This document shows positions 50,252 to 59,279 of a stretch of DNA of 64,000 nucleotides, one piece after another. Every line of letters starts with the position of its first letter. The first letter of the stretch is position 1. Source of the DNA: an uncultured Pseudorhodobacter sp. (lineage in GTDB: Bacteria > Pseudomonadota > Alphaproteobacteria > Rhodobacterales > Rhodobacteraceae). Made by a program: the position numbers and the translations under genes. Below the pieces are notes generated by a model. That model searched no databases. It had not been told where the DNA came from and saw only the letters and a list, made by a program, of their open reading frames with translations. The stretch covers positions 1 through 64,000 of the forward strand of contig CAJXWJ010000007.1 of the NCBI GenBank assembly GCA_913062925.1, in the 5' to 3' direction.

Positions 50252-50327
50252 AGGTATATCCTCCCGATTTCCCCCGCCCCTCTGCTGGGCGTAATCCAGA
50301 TAAGGTTTAACGCTTGAGATTCGCCTC

Positions 50328-50448
50328 AAACCGCTTTGGATGCTTCAACGTCGCAGATCACGCAAATCCAGTCAATCCAAAGCGCATTGAGAAGCGAAAA
50401 TTTTGCTATGTTTTGCGCGCAGCCCATGCGCTAACGGTAAAGCGCTTC
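50328..50448. promoter_or_regulatory. Three CG-centred LacI-family-like operator candidates
   Basis: AAACCGCTTT (50328), AAAGCGCATT (50379), AAAGCGCTTC (50439) in the aglE/GH1 divergent intergenic region. Confidence 0.45.
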
Positions 50449-50518
50449 GCGGTCTGGCCTGATTCCTGCCCGCAAATCGGCGCGGCCCACCGCCGTTTCC
50501 TTGGCTCTAGTGTAAAGA

Positions 50519-51853
50519 ATGCGCATGGCACTTTCTCGTTTCGACTTTCCCGAAGGCTTTGTTTTTGGCGCAGCTACGGCCGCCTATCAGATTGAGGGCG
50601 CGCAATTTGGCGGCGCCGGTCCCTGCCATTGGGACAGTTTTGCGGCCACCCCCGGCAATGTGGTGCGCGCTGAAGATGGGGCGCGGGCCTGCGATCACTA
50701 CCACCATTGGCCCGCCGATCTGGATCTTTTGCGCGCGGCCAATATGGACGCCTATCGGTTTTCAACCTCTTGGGCGCGGGTGATGCCCGATGGCGTGACA
50801 GTCAACCCAGAAGGGTTGGATTTTTACGACCGCCTTGTTGACGGCATGTTGCAGCGCGGGCTTAAACCGTTTCAGACGCTGTATCATTGGGAATTGCCCT
50901 CGGCTCTGGCCGATCGTGGCGGTTGGGCAAACCGTGACACCTGTTTTCATTTTGCCGATTTCGCCGAAACCATCACCCGGCGCATCGGCGACCGCGTGGC
51001 TTCGATTGCCACGATAAACGAGCCGTGGTGCGTGGCATGGCTGTCGCATTTTCTGGGCTGCCACGCCCCCGGCCACCGCGACACTCGCGCGGCTGCGCGT
51101 GCCATGCACCATATTTTGTTGGCCCATGGCACGGCAACCCAGCGCTTGCGCGACATGGGCCAAGGCAATCTGGGCATCGTGCTGAACTTCGAGGCTGTGC
51201 AGGCCGCAAGCGACACCCCCGCCGACCAAGCCGCCGCAGACCGTCAGGACGGCATCTTCAATCAGTGGTTTATTCAGGCCATCAGCCAAGGCAGCTATCC
51301 TGCGCAGGTGCTGCAAGGCCTTGGCCCGCATATGCCCGCAAATTGGCAAGACGATATGGCGCTGATCTCGCAAAAGCTTGATTGGCTGGGGGTGAATTAC
51401 TACACCCGCAATATCGTCGAACATGCCCCCAACAGCGCTTGGCCGCATCTGCGCAGCGTTGCAGGCCCGCGCCCGAAAACCCAGATGGGGTGGGAGATTT
51501 ACCCCGAAGGTCTGCGCGCTACCCTGACACGGCTGCACCGCGATTATATCGGCGATCTGCCGATCTATGTCACCGAAAACGGCATGGCCAACGCCGATGA
51601 GATTGCAGGTGGCGAGATTCCCGATGCGGTGCGCGAGGCGTTTTTGTTCGCGCATTTGCAGGCCACCAAGGACGCGATGGCAGAGGGCGCGCAGGTCAAA
51701 GGCTTTTTCTATTGGTCCTTGCTGGACAATTATGAATGGGCCGAAGGCTATGAAAAGCGCTTTGGATTGGTGCATGTCGATTTCGAAACCTTGGTCCGCA
51801 CCCCGAAAGCCTCGTATCACGCCTTTGCGCGGGCCTTGGCCTCGAACGCCTAG
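50519..51853 (+). CDS. bglA: Beta-glucosidase (GH1)
   Basis: FPEGFVFGAATAAYQIEGA, ATINEPWCVAWL (acid/base), IYVTENGMAN (nucleophile), SLLDNYEWAEGYEKRFGLVHVDFET. Confidence 0.95.
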   Translation: MRMALSRFDFPEGFVFGAATAAYQIEGAQFGGAGPCHWDSFAATPGNVVRAEDGARACDHYHHWPADLDLLRAANMDAYRFSTSWARVMPDGVTVNPEGLDFYDRLVDGMLQRGLKPFQTLYHWELPSALADRGGWANRDTCFHFADFAETITRRIGDRVASIATINEPWCVAWLSHFLGCHAPGHRDTRAAARAMHHILLAHGTATQRLRDMGQGNLGIVLNFEAVQAASDTPADQAAADRQDGIFNQWFIQAISQGSYPAQVLQGLGPHMPANWQDDMALISQKLDWLGVNYYTRNIVEHAPNSAWPHLRSVAGPRPKTQMGWEIYPEGLRATLTRLHRDYIGDLPIYVTENGMANADEIAGGEIPDAVREAFLFAHLQATKDAMAEGAQVKGFFYWSLLDNYEWAEGYEKRFGLVHVDFETLVRTPKASYHAFARALASNA

Positions 51854-51965
51854 ACCGTGCAGGCGGTTTGCGGGCTGACCAAATAAGCGGCAGTCCAAAT
51901 AGAAACTATTGTTACAAACCCTGCCGCAGAAGAAAACATCTTGACTAAAGCCCTTAGGGCGGAGG

Positions 51966-51990
51966 AACCTGTGAGCATGACTCACAGGTT
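51966..51990. other. Perfect 10-bp inverted repeat upstream of the third TRAP operon
   Basis: AACCTGTGAG-CATGA-CTCACAGGTT; outer GGGC..GCCC pairs can extend it. Confidence 0.6.
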
Positions 51991-52077
51991 GCCCCGCCCC
52001 GCTGCGATGATCTCTTGCCGTCAAAGCCGCGGGTTTTCTGGTGGCCACCCCCTCATTCAAAGGCGTAAAAGCTGAAG

Positions 52078-52584
52078 ATGCCGAATTGGTGCCGAACCTA
52101 TGTGCGATATGTCGAGGCGCTGAACTACCGCGTCGGGCGGTTCGCGATGTATCTGCTGTTTGTGATGATGGGCATTTTGCTGTGGTCTTCGATCACCAAG
52201 ATCATCCATCTGCCCGCAATCTGGACGCTGGAAATGGCGCAGTTCACGCTTGTGGCCTATTACCTTTTGGGCGCGCCTTATACCTTCCAACTTGATACCA
52301 ACGTGCGGATGGATCTGCTTTATGCGCGCCAAAGCCCGAAAACCAAGGCGATTTGGGATGCGGTGACGGTGTTTGTGCTGATCTTTTATCTGGGCGTGAT
52401 GCTTTACGGATCCTTTGGCAGCATGGTCTATTCCTTTGACGTTGGCGAGCGCGCGGCCTCGGGCTGGCGGCCCTATCTTTGGCCAATCAAGTCGATCATC
52501 TGCGCAAGCTTTGTGCTGATGATCTTGCAGGCGGTGGCGCATCTGTTCCGCGATATCGCGATTTGGCGCGGCGAGGAAATCTGA
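52078..52584 (+). CDS. TRAP transporter small permease (DctQ)
   Basis: 4-TM protein MPNWCRTYVRYVEALNYRVGRFAMYLLFVMMGILLWSSITKIIHLPAIWTLEMAQF. Confidence 0.9.
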   Translation: MPNWCRTYVRYVEALNYRVGRFAMYLLFVMMGILLWSSITKIIHLPAIWTLEMAQFTLVAYYLLGAPYTFQLDTNVRMDLLYARQSPKTKAIWDAVTVFVLIFYLGVMLYGSFGSMVYSFDVGERAASGWRPYLWPIKSIICASFVLMILQAVAHLFRDIAIWRGEEI

Positions 52585-53903
52585 TGTCTTACGAACTGAT
52601 CGCCATTTTGATGTTCTCGACCATGCTGCTGATGATGCTGACCGGCCAGCGCGTTTTCGGCGCGATTGGCTTTGTGGCGGTGGTTGCGGCGATCCTGCTT
52701 TGGGGCCCGGGGGGCTCTGATATGGGGTATTCCTCGATCCTCAAGCTGATGAAATGGAACGCGCTGCTGACGCTGCCGATGTTTGTCTTCATGGGCTATG
52801 TGATGAGCGAAAGCCGTCTGGCCGAAGATTTGTACAAAATGTTTCATGTCTGGTTTGGCCCGCTGCCCGGCGGGCTGGCGATTGGCACCATTTTGCTGAT
52901 GGTGATGATTTCGGCGATGAACGGGCTTTCGGTGGCGGGCATGGCGATTGGGGCGACGATTGCGCTGCCCGAATTGGTCAAGCGCAACTATGACAAGCTG
53001 ATGATTTCAGGCGTTATTCAGGGTGGATCAAGCCTTGGCATTCTGATCCCGCCTTCGGTGGTGCTGGTGCTGTTTGCGCAAATCGCGCGCCAGCCGGTCA
53101 GCCAGTTGTGGTTGGCAGGCCTGTTGCCCGGCCTGCTGATGGCGGTGCTGTTCATCGGCTATATCGTGATCCGCTGCTGGTTCAACCCAGCACTTGCGCC
53201 GGCAATGTCGGCCGAAGAACGCGCCCAGATCACTTGGGCCGAACGCTTTCGGCTGCTGCGGGCAGCGCTTTTGCCGATCATCATCTTTGCCTCGATGATG
53301 ATCCCCTTTGTCAAAGGCTGGACAAGCCTGACCGAAGCCTCGGTGATCGGCGCGCTGACGGCGGTGGCGGCCGCGGTGCTAAAGGGGCGCTTCACGCGGC
53401 AGGTGTTTGAAACTGCCACCCGCAACACGCTGGCGATCACCGTGATGTTCATGCTGATCATCATGGCGGCGCTGTCCTTTGGCGCGGTGTTTGACGGCTT
53501 GGGCGCAGGCCGCGCGATTGAGAACTTTTTCGTGCGCGATCTGGGGCTGACGGCTTGGCAAGTGCTGATCCTGATGCAGCTGAGCTTTCTGGTGATGGGG
53601 ATGTTTTTGGACGACACCGCCATGCTGGTGATCGTCGCCCCCATCTATGTTGGCCTTGCCAAGGCGCTGGGCTTCGATCTGATCTGGTACGGCGTGCTTT
53701 ACACCATCACCTGCCAAATCGCCTATCTGACGCCGCCTTTCGGCTATAACCTGTTCTTGATGCGCGCGATGGCGCCGGATGATTTCACCCTGCCGATGAT
53801 TTATCGTTCGGTTTTCCCCTTCGTTCTTGTCATGATCCTGACCTTGGTGCTGGTGATGGTCTTTCCCCAGATCGCACTTTGGCTGCCTGCGACACTGCTG
53901 TGA
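52584..53903 (+). CDS. TRAP transporter large permease (DctM)
   Basis: LPELVKRNYDKLMISGVIQGGSSLGILIPPSVVLVLFAQIARQPVSQLWLAGLLPG; TGATG-type overlap with dctQ. Confidence 0.92.
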   Translation: MSYELIAILMFSTMLLMMLTGQRVFGAIGFVAVVAAILLWGPGGSDMGYSSILKLMKWNALLTLPMFVFMGYVMSESRLAEDLYKMFHVWFGPLPGGLAIGTILLMVMISAMNGLSVAGMAIGATIALPELVKRNYDKLMISGVIQGGSSLGILIPPSVVLVLFAQIARQPVSQLWLAGLLPGLLMAVLFIGYIVIRCWFNPALAPAMSAEERAQITWAERFRLLRAALLPIIIFASMMIPFVKGWTSLTEASVIGALTAVAAAVLKGRFTRQVFETATRNTLAITVMFMLIIMAALSFGAVFDGLGAGRAIENFFVRDLGLTAWQVLILMQLSFLVMGMFLDDTAMLVIVAPIYVGLAKALGFDLIWYGVLYTITCQIAYLTPPFGYNLFLMRAMAPDDFTLPMIYRSVFPFVLVMILTLVLVMVFPQIALWLPATLL

Positions 53904-53957
53904 CTTTGTAACCAGACCCCGGTTACGGGGCGTCCCCTTTCAACATGGAGTAAGACA

Positions 53958-54992
53958 ATGACCACAAGACGTACCTTTATCACCACCGGTGCCATTGGTG
54001 CCGCTGCGGCTGCGGTGGCCTCGCCTGTTGCAGCCCAAGCGCCGATCAAATGGCGGATGCAGACCTATGCCGGAACCGCCCTTGGCGCCGAGGTTGTCAA
54101 GCCCGCCGTCGACGCTTTCAACCTGATCGCCCAAGGCCAGATGGAGATCGAGCTTTACTACGCCGATCAGCTTGTCCCCACCGCTGAACTGGCGCGGGCG
54201 CTGCAAAACGGCACCATTGACGCGGTGCAATCGGATGACGACTCGATGGCCTCGCCCACCGAAGTCACCGTGTTTGGCGGCTATTTCCCGCTGGCGCTGC
54301 GCTATTCCTTGGATGTGCCTGCGCTGTTCAACCACTATGGTTTGGACGAGATCTGGAAAGAAGAATACGCCAAGATCGGCATCAAGCATATCTCGGCAGG
54401 AAGCTGGGATCCGTGCCACTTCTCGATGAAAGATCCGATCACCAAACTGTCTGATCTGGCAGGCAAGCGCGTCTTCACCTTCCCAACCGCAGGGCGGTTC
54501 TTGGCGCAATTTGGCGTGGTGCCGGTGACGCTGCCATGGGAAGACATTGAAATCGCGCTGCAAACTGGCGAGCTTGATGGCGTGGCATGGTCGGGCATCA
54601 CCGAGGTTTATACCGCCTCTTGGGCGAAACTTGCGCCGAACTTCCTGACCAACAATATCTCGGGCGCGTGGATCGGGCATTTCTTTGCCAATATGGACCG
54701 CTGGAATGAAGTGCCGCCGCATCTGCAAGAGTTGATGCGCGTTTGCTTCGAGCAGTCGCATTACTATCGCCAACATTGGTATTGGGCAGGCGAAGCGCGT
54801 CTGCGGGTTGAAGGCGCGGACACCAAGCTGACCTCGATTTCGGACGAGGAATGGACCACCGTCGAAGAGGCCGCGCAAAAGTTCTGGGACGAGATCGCAG
54901 CCGAAAGCGAAACCAAGGCCAAGGTCGTTGGCATCTTCCGCAAATATAACGAAACCATGGTCAAGGCCGGACGCCCCTACCGCAACGTCTGA
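53958..54992 (+). CDS. TRAP transporter solute-binding protein (TakP/DctP-like), Tat-type signal
   Basis: MTTRRTFITTGAIGAAAAAVASPVAAQAPIKWRMQTYAG; DctP-fold body. Confidence 0.9.
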   Translation: MTTRRTFITTGAIGAAAAAVASPVAAQAPIKWRMQTYAGTALGAEVVKPAVDAFNLIAQGQMEIELYYADQLVPTAELARALQNGTIDAVQSDDDSMASPTEVTVFGGYFPLALRYSLDVPALFNHYGLDEIWKEEYAKIGIKHISAGSWDPCHFSMKDPITKLSDLAGKRVFTFPTAGRFLAQFGVVPVTLPWEDIEIALQTGELDGVAWSGITEVYTASWAKLAPNFLTNNISGAWIGHFFANMDRWNEVPPHLQELMRVCFEQSHYYRQHWYWAGEARLRVEGADTKLTSISDEEWTTVEEAAQKFWDEIAAESETKAKVVGIFRKYNETMVKAGRPYRNV

Positions 54993-55007
54993 TCTGCCCA
55001 AAACCAG

Positions 55008-55033
55008 CCACGGGCGGGCGCGCTTGCCCGTGG
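55008..55033 (+). terminator. Intrinsic terminator after the third TRAP operon
   Basis: CCACGGGC ... GCCCGTGG followed by TTTTC, 15 nt after the SBP stop. Confidence 0.65.
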
Positions 55034-55140
55034 TTTTCGCAAATTTTGCGCAATCAAACCTTGATCTGGCGCGGCGCATCTGAGAAGAGGCGGGCAATAA
55101 GGCGGCCGTTCGGGTCGCCTTTTGCATTTGGAGCCGCGCG

Positions 55141-56055
55141 ATGACCCTGAACTTTCTTGTCACCCATTCCGGCGGCTTTCACGCAGACGAGCTGCTGTCT
55201 TCGGTCATTCTGACGCGGCTTTTCCCGCAAGCAGACCTGCTGCGCAGCCGCGACAAACAGCTGATCACGCCAAGCGCTGATAAGATCATCTATGACGTCG
55301 GCGGCGCCTATGATGCCGAGGCGCAGATTTTCGACCACCACCAGCGCCCCAGCCCCTTGCGCGAAGACGGCCAACCCTTCAGCTCGTTTGGCCTGATCTG
55401 GGCCCATTATGGCCGCGCCTATCTTGCAGCCCTGCAAGTGCCAGAGGCCGACATCGACCCGATCCACGCCAAGTTTGACGCCAAATTCGTGCTGCCGATC
55501 GATCTTTTGGACAATGGCGCGATTGAACCTTCGGTTGCGGGTGTGCTGTCGATCCTGACGCTGCCTTCGCTTTTGGGCAGCCTGAAGCCGTCTTATGATG
55601 ATCTGTCGCCTTCGGCCGATGACGATGCCTTTCACGCCGCCCTGCCGGTGGCGCGGATCTTTGTCGAAGCGCAGATCCGCAATCTGGCGGCCAGCGCGCG
55701 GGCGCAAACGGCCGCCCTTGCCGCGATTGCAGCCGCAGGGGCCTCACCGATCCTAGAGCTGCCGATGGGCATGCCCTACCGCGCCGCCCTCGATAAAGCA
55801 GGCGCGGATCATATCTTGTTCGTGGTGGTACCGCGCGGCGGCGATTGGACCTTGGGCGGCATCAAACTGTCGAATGACACCTTCGAGCAGCGCGCCGATC
55901 TGCCCGAAGCTTGGGCGGGGCTGAGCGACGCAGCATTAGAAGCCGCAAGCGGGGTCAAGGGCGCGAAATTCTGTCACAAGGCCCGCTTTATCGCCGTTGC
56001 CAGCACGCGCGAGGCGATCTTGCAGATGGCAGATCTGGCGATCAAAGCGCTCTGA
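55141..56055 (+). CDS. MYG1/UPF0160 family protein (DHH-like metal-dependent hydrolase)
   Basis: VTHSGGFHADELLSSVILTRLFP, DVGGAYDAEAQIFDHHQ, SSFGLIWAHYG, CHKARFIAVASTREAILQMADLA. Confidence 0.9.
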   Translation: MTLNFLVTHSGGFHADELLSSVILTRLFPQADLLRSRDKQLITPSADKIIYDVGGAYDAEAQIFDHHQRPSPLREDGQPFSSFGLIWAHYGRAYLAALQVPEADIDPIHAKFDAKFVLPIDLLDNGAIEPSVAGVLSILTLPSLLGSLKPSYDDLSPSADDDAFHAALPVARIFVEAQIRNLAASARAQTAALAAIAAAGASPILELPMGMPYRAALDKAGADHILFVVVPRGGDWTLGGIKLSNDTFEQRADLPEAWAGLSDAALEAASGVKGAKFCHKARFIAVASTREAILQMADLAIKAL

Positions 56056-56211
56056 TCAGCGACCTGCCGCTCGAAAAATCCACGGCCCAATGCAATATGT
56101 GCAGCGCAGCTTTGGCAGGGCTGCAATAGCTCTTGCAGTGCAAAGCCCGCCGCGCCACCATCAGCCAAAGCGATTTGGCGCGGCACATGGCCTGCGCTGC
56201 AAGGGGGGATT

Positions 56212-57678
56212 ATGACACTGACCATTCGACGCAGGGTGACACTTGGCGTAGTGATCGGAAGCCGCGCGTTCTTTAGCCCCGCCCCCTGCCTGACTGCGCG
56301 AACCGAGGTTCTGGCGCATCTGGCGCGCTTGGGCATCGATGTGGTGACCCTGCCCTATGAGGCCACAGCGAATGGCGCGGTACAAAGCCTTGCAGATGCT
56401 GAACTTTACGCCGCCCATTTCAAAGCCCATCGCGACCAGATCGACGGTCTGGTGATCTGCCTGCCGAATTTTGGCGATGAAATTGCCATCGTCGAATTGG
56501 TCAACCGCGCCAAGCTGGGCGTGCCGATCCTGTTGCAAGCCAGCAATGACGAGGTTGACAAGGTTGATATCCACAGCCGCCGCGATGCCTTTTGCGGCAA
56601 GATTTCGGTCAGCAACAACTTTTGGCAATATGGCGTTCCCTTTACCGAAACCACCACCCACACCTGTGACACCGGCGGCGCGGAATTTGGCCGCGACCTA
56701 GAACGGTTTTCGCGGGTCTGCCGCACCGTGCGTGGCCTGCGCGGGGCGCGGCTGGGGGCGATTGGCGCGCGTACCGGCGCGTTCCAGACCATGCGCTATT
56801 CCGAAAAGCTGTTGCAGGCCTCGGGGATCACCGTCGTCACGGTCGATCTTTCCGAGATGATGGGCGCGGCGGGCAAGATCAAAGATGACGAGCCCGCACT
56901 TTTGGCCAAGATGGAAAAGATCAAGGCCTACGGCACCATAGCCCCCCATATCACCGCGCAGCAGATCTTAACCCAAGCGAAATGGACGCTCGCGGTCAAT
57001 CGCTGGATCGAGGAAAACGAATGCGATGCCAGCGCCATTCAGTGCTGGCGGTCTTTGCAAGACAACTTTGGCTGCGCCACCTGCGTCACCATGTCGATGA
57101 TGGGCGAAGAGCTGATGCCCTCGGCCTGCGAGGTCGATATCATGGGCGCGCTGTCGATGTATGCGCTGGCACTGGCCTCGGGCGCGCCGCCGGCGATTCT
57201 AGATTGGAACAACAACTACGGCTATGAGCCCGATACCTGCGTTTGCACCCATTGCGGCAATTTCCCCAAAAGCTTTATCGGCGACACGCCGGAAATCGGC
57301 GAATTGGATGTTCTGGGCGAAAGCATTGGCCGCTCGAAATGCTTCGGCGCGGTCAAGGGCAAGGTCAAGCCTGGCGATATGACCTATTTCCGGCTGTCCT
57401 CGGACGACCGCGCGGGCAGGCTGAAATGCTATCTGGGCGAAGGCAGCTTTACTGATGACCCCTTCCCGATGGATGGCGGCATCGCGGTTACAAAGGTGAC
57501 GCGCCTGCGCGAATTGATGCGCTTTGTGACGCAAAACGGCTTTGAGCATCACGTTGCAATGGTGCGCGGCCATCACGCCGATGTGGTGCAAGAGGCGGTC
57601 GCGCGCTATCTGAAGTGGCCCTATTACCACCACAACGCGCCCGATGCGGGCAAGCTGATCCTGCCAGATCAGTTTTGA
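56212..57678 (+). CDS. L-fucose/L-arabinose isomerase family protein
   Basis: FucI-like architecture: LVICLPNFGDEIAIVELVNRAKLGVPILLQASNDE, GDMTYFRLSSDDRAGRLKCYLGEG, VRGHHADVVQEAVARYL. Confidence 0.8.
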   Translation: MTLTIRRRVTLGVVIGSRAFFSPAPCLTARTEVLAHLARLGIDVVTLPYEATANGAVQSLADAELYAAHFKAHRDQIDGLVICLPNFGDEIAIVELVNRAKLGVPILLQASNDEVDKVDIHSRRDAFCGKISVSNNFWQYGVPFTETTTHTCDTGGAEFGRDLERFSRVCRTVRGLRGARLGAIGARTGAFQTMRYSEKLLQASGITVVTVDLSEMMGAAGKIKDDEPALLAKMEKIKAYGTIAPHITAQQILTQAKWTLAVNRWIEENECDASAIQCWRSLQDNFGCATCVTMSMMGEELMPSACEVDIMGALSMYALALASGAPPAILDWNNNYGYEPDTCVCTHCGNFPKSFIGDTPEIGELDVLGESIGRSKCFGAVKGKVKPGDMTYFRLSSDDRAGRLKCYLGEGSFTDDPFPMDGGIAVTKVTRLRELMRFVTQNGFEHHVAMVRGHHADVVQEAVARYLKWPYYHHNAPDAGKLILPDQF

Positions 57679-57917
57679 CGCCGCGACGGTGAATTTTTCG
57701 TAAAAACCGCCACCTGTCATCGCGGTGTTATATTGCTTGGCTATGTGAACACGTGTGCAGAATCGGCGGCAAGAGCAGAGGCTCGGCCCACGTTTCCTGG
57801 ACGTCGTGGACGGGTCTGCATGGACCCGTTTGTATCCGCCGGCGCTGATCCCTTATGGGCTGGCGCGGGCCATCGCTGTCTGCCCGTTTCGGGCATTCAA
57901 ATGACCGGAGAAAAACA

Positions 57918-59222
57918 ATGACAAGATTCTCGCTCGCAACGGCAGCAGCCCTGTCTTTGATGGCAGGCGCGGCTTCGGCTCAGACCGAAATCACTTGGTG
58001 GCACGCTATGGGCGGCGCTTTGGGTGAAACCGTCAACAAAATCGCAACCGACTTCAACGCAAGCCAGACCGATTATAAAATCACCCCAGCCTTCAAGGGC
58101 ACCTATGAAGAGACCCTGACCGCAGGCATCGCGGCTTTCCGCGCCGGCGAGCAGCCAAACATCCTGCAAGTTTTCGACGCAGGCGCTGCGACTGTGATCG
58201 GGGCCAAGGGCGCAACCGTGCCCGTGCAAGACCTGCTGACCGAAAACGGTGTGCCGTTTGACATCAACGACTATATCTCGGGCGTGCGCTATTTCTACGC
58301 CGACAGCGCTGGCAAAATGATCGGCATGCCGTTCAACTCTTCCTCGCCGATCATGTATTACAACGTCGATGCGCTGGAAAAAGCCGGTGTGACCGCACCA
58401 AAGACCTATGAAGAATTTGAGGCTGTGACCGCACCTGCGCTGATGAAAGCGGGCTACATTCCTTTGGCTGAATCGCATTCGCCTTGGATCTGGGTCGAAA
58501 ACTTCATGTCGCGCCACAATCTGCCGTTTGCCACCAACAACAACGGCTATGACGGCGTCGACACCAAGATCTTGGTGAATTCGCCCGAGATCAAAATGCA
58601 TTGGAGCCATGTTAAAGACTGGCTCGATAAGGGCTGGTTCGGTTACTACGGCGCTGCTTGGAACGACAACCAAAAGCCGTTCGAAGAAGGCAAAGTCGCG
58701 ATCTGGATGGGGTCTTCGGGCTCGTTCGGCGGTCTGTCCAAGCTGGACCTGCCGTTCAAATTCTCGGCCACCTATCTGCCCTATTGGGAATCGGTGACCA
58801 AAGAGCCAACCCAGACCTTTATCGGCGGCGCGTCGCTGTTTGCGATGTCGGGCAAATCGGCAGAAGAGAACAAAGCCACCGCGGCCTTCTTCAAATATCT
58901 GACCTCGCCCGAAGTGCAGTACATGTGGCACCGCGAGACCGGCTATGTGCCGATCACCACGGCGGCCTATGAGATGGCAAAGGCTGATGGCTATTACGCC
59001 AAGGCCCCTGCTGCCGAAGTTGGTATCCAGCAGCTTTCCTTGCCAGCCGGCGCCAATACCAAGGGCTATCGCATGGGCTTTTATGTGCAAATCCGCGACG
59101 TGATGAACCGTGAATTCGGTCGCATCCTGGGCGGTGAGACCACGGTTGATGCAGGCTTTGCCACCATCGAAACCGAAGCCAACGACCTGCTGGCCAAGTT
59201 CGCACAGACCCAAGCGCAGTAA
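57918..59222 (+). CDS. ugpB: sn-Glycerol-3-phosphate ABC transporter solute-binding protein
   Basis: TEITWWHAMGGALGETVNKIATDFNASQTDYKITPAFKGTYEETLTAGIAAFRAGEQPNILQVFDAGAATVIGAKGATVPVQDL. Confidence 0.93.
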   Translation: MTRFSLATAAALSLMAGAASAQTEITWWHAMGGALGETVNKIATDFNASQTDYKITPAFKGTYEETLTAGIAAFRAGEQPNILQVFDAGAATVIGAKGATVPVQDLLTENGVPFDINDYISGVRYFYADSAGKMIGMPFNSSSPIMYYNVDALEKAGVTAPKTYEEFEAVTAPALMKAGYIPLAESHSPWIWVENFMSRHNLPFATNNNGYDGVDTKILVNSPEIKMHWSHVKDWLDKGWFGYYGAAWNDNQKPFEEGKVAIWMGSSGSFGGLSKLDLPFKFSATYLPYWESVTKEPTQTFIGGASLFAMSGKSAEENKATAAFFKYLTSPEVQYMWHRETGYVPITTAAYEMAKADGYYAKAPAAEVGIQQLSLPAGANTKGYRMGFYVQIRDVMNREFGRILGGETTVDAGFATIETEANDLLAKFAQTQAQ

Positions 59223-59235
59223 TCGTAACACCTCG

Positions 59236-59258
59236 GGTGGCCGCAGCTTGCGGCCACC
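59236..59258 (+). terminator. Perfect 9-bp-stem hairpin between ugpB and ugpA
   Basis: GGTGGCCGC-AGCTT-GCGGCCACC then TATCTTTTAAAGG, 13 nt after the ugpB stop. Confidence 0.75.
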
Positions 59259-59279
59259 TATCTTTTAAAGGACAGCCCC

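Noticed and set aside
48920-52060. Long antisense ORFs 48920-50317 (+, 465 aa) and 50762-52060 (-, 432 aa)
   Set aside because: Mirror-strand frames of aglE and the GH1 beta-glucosidase; no recognisable domains.
53940-59231. Antisense ORFs 53940-55163 (-) and 57897-59231 (-)
   Set aside because: Opposite the TRAP SBP and ugpB, whose sense proteins are unambiguous.
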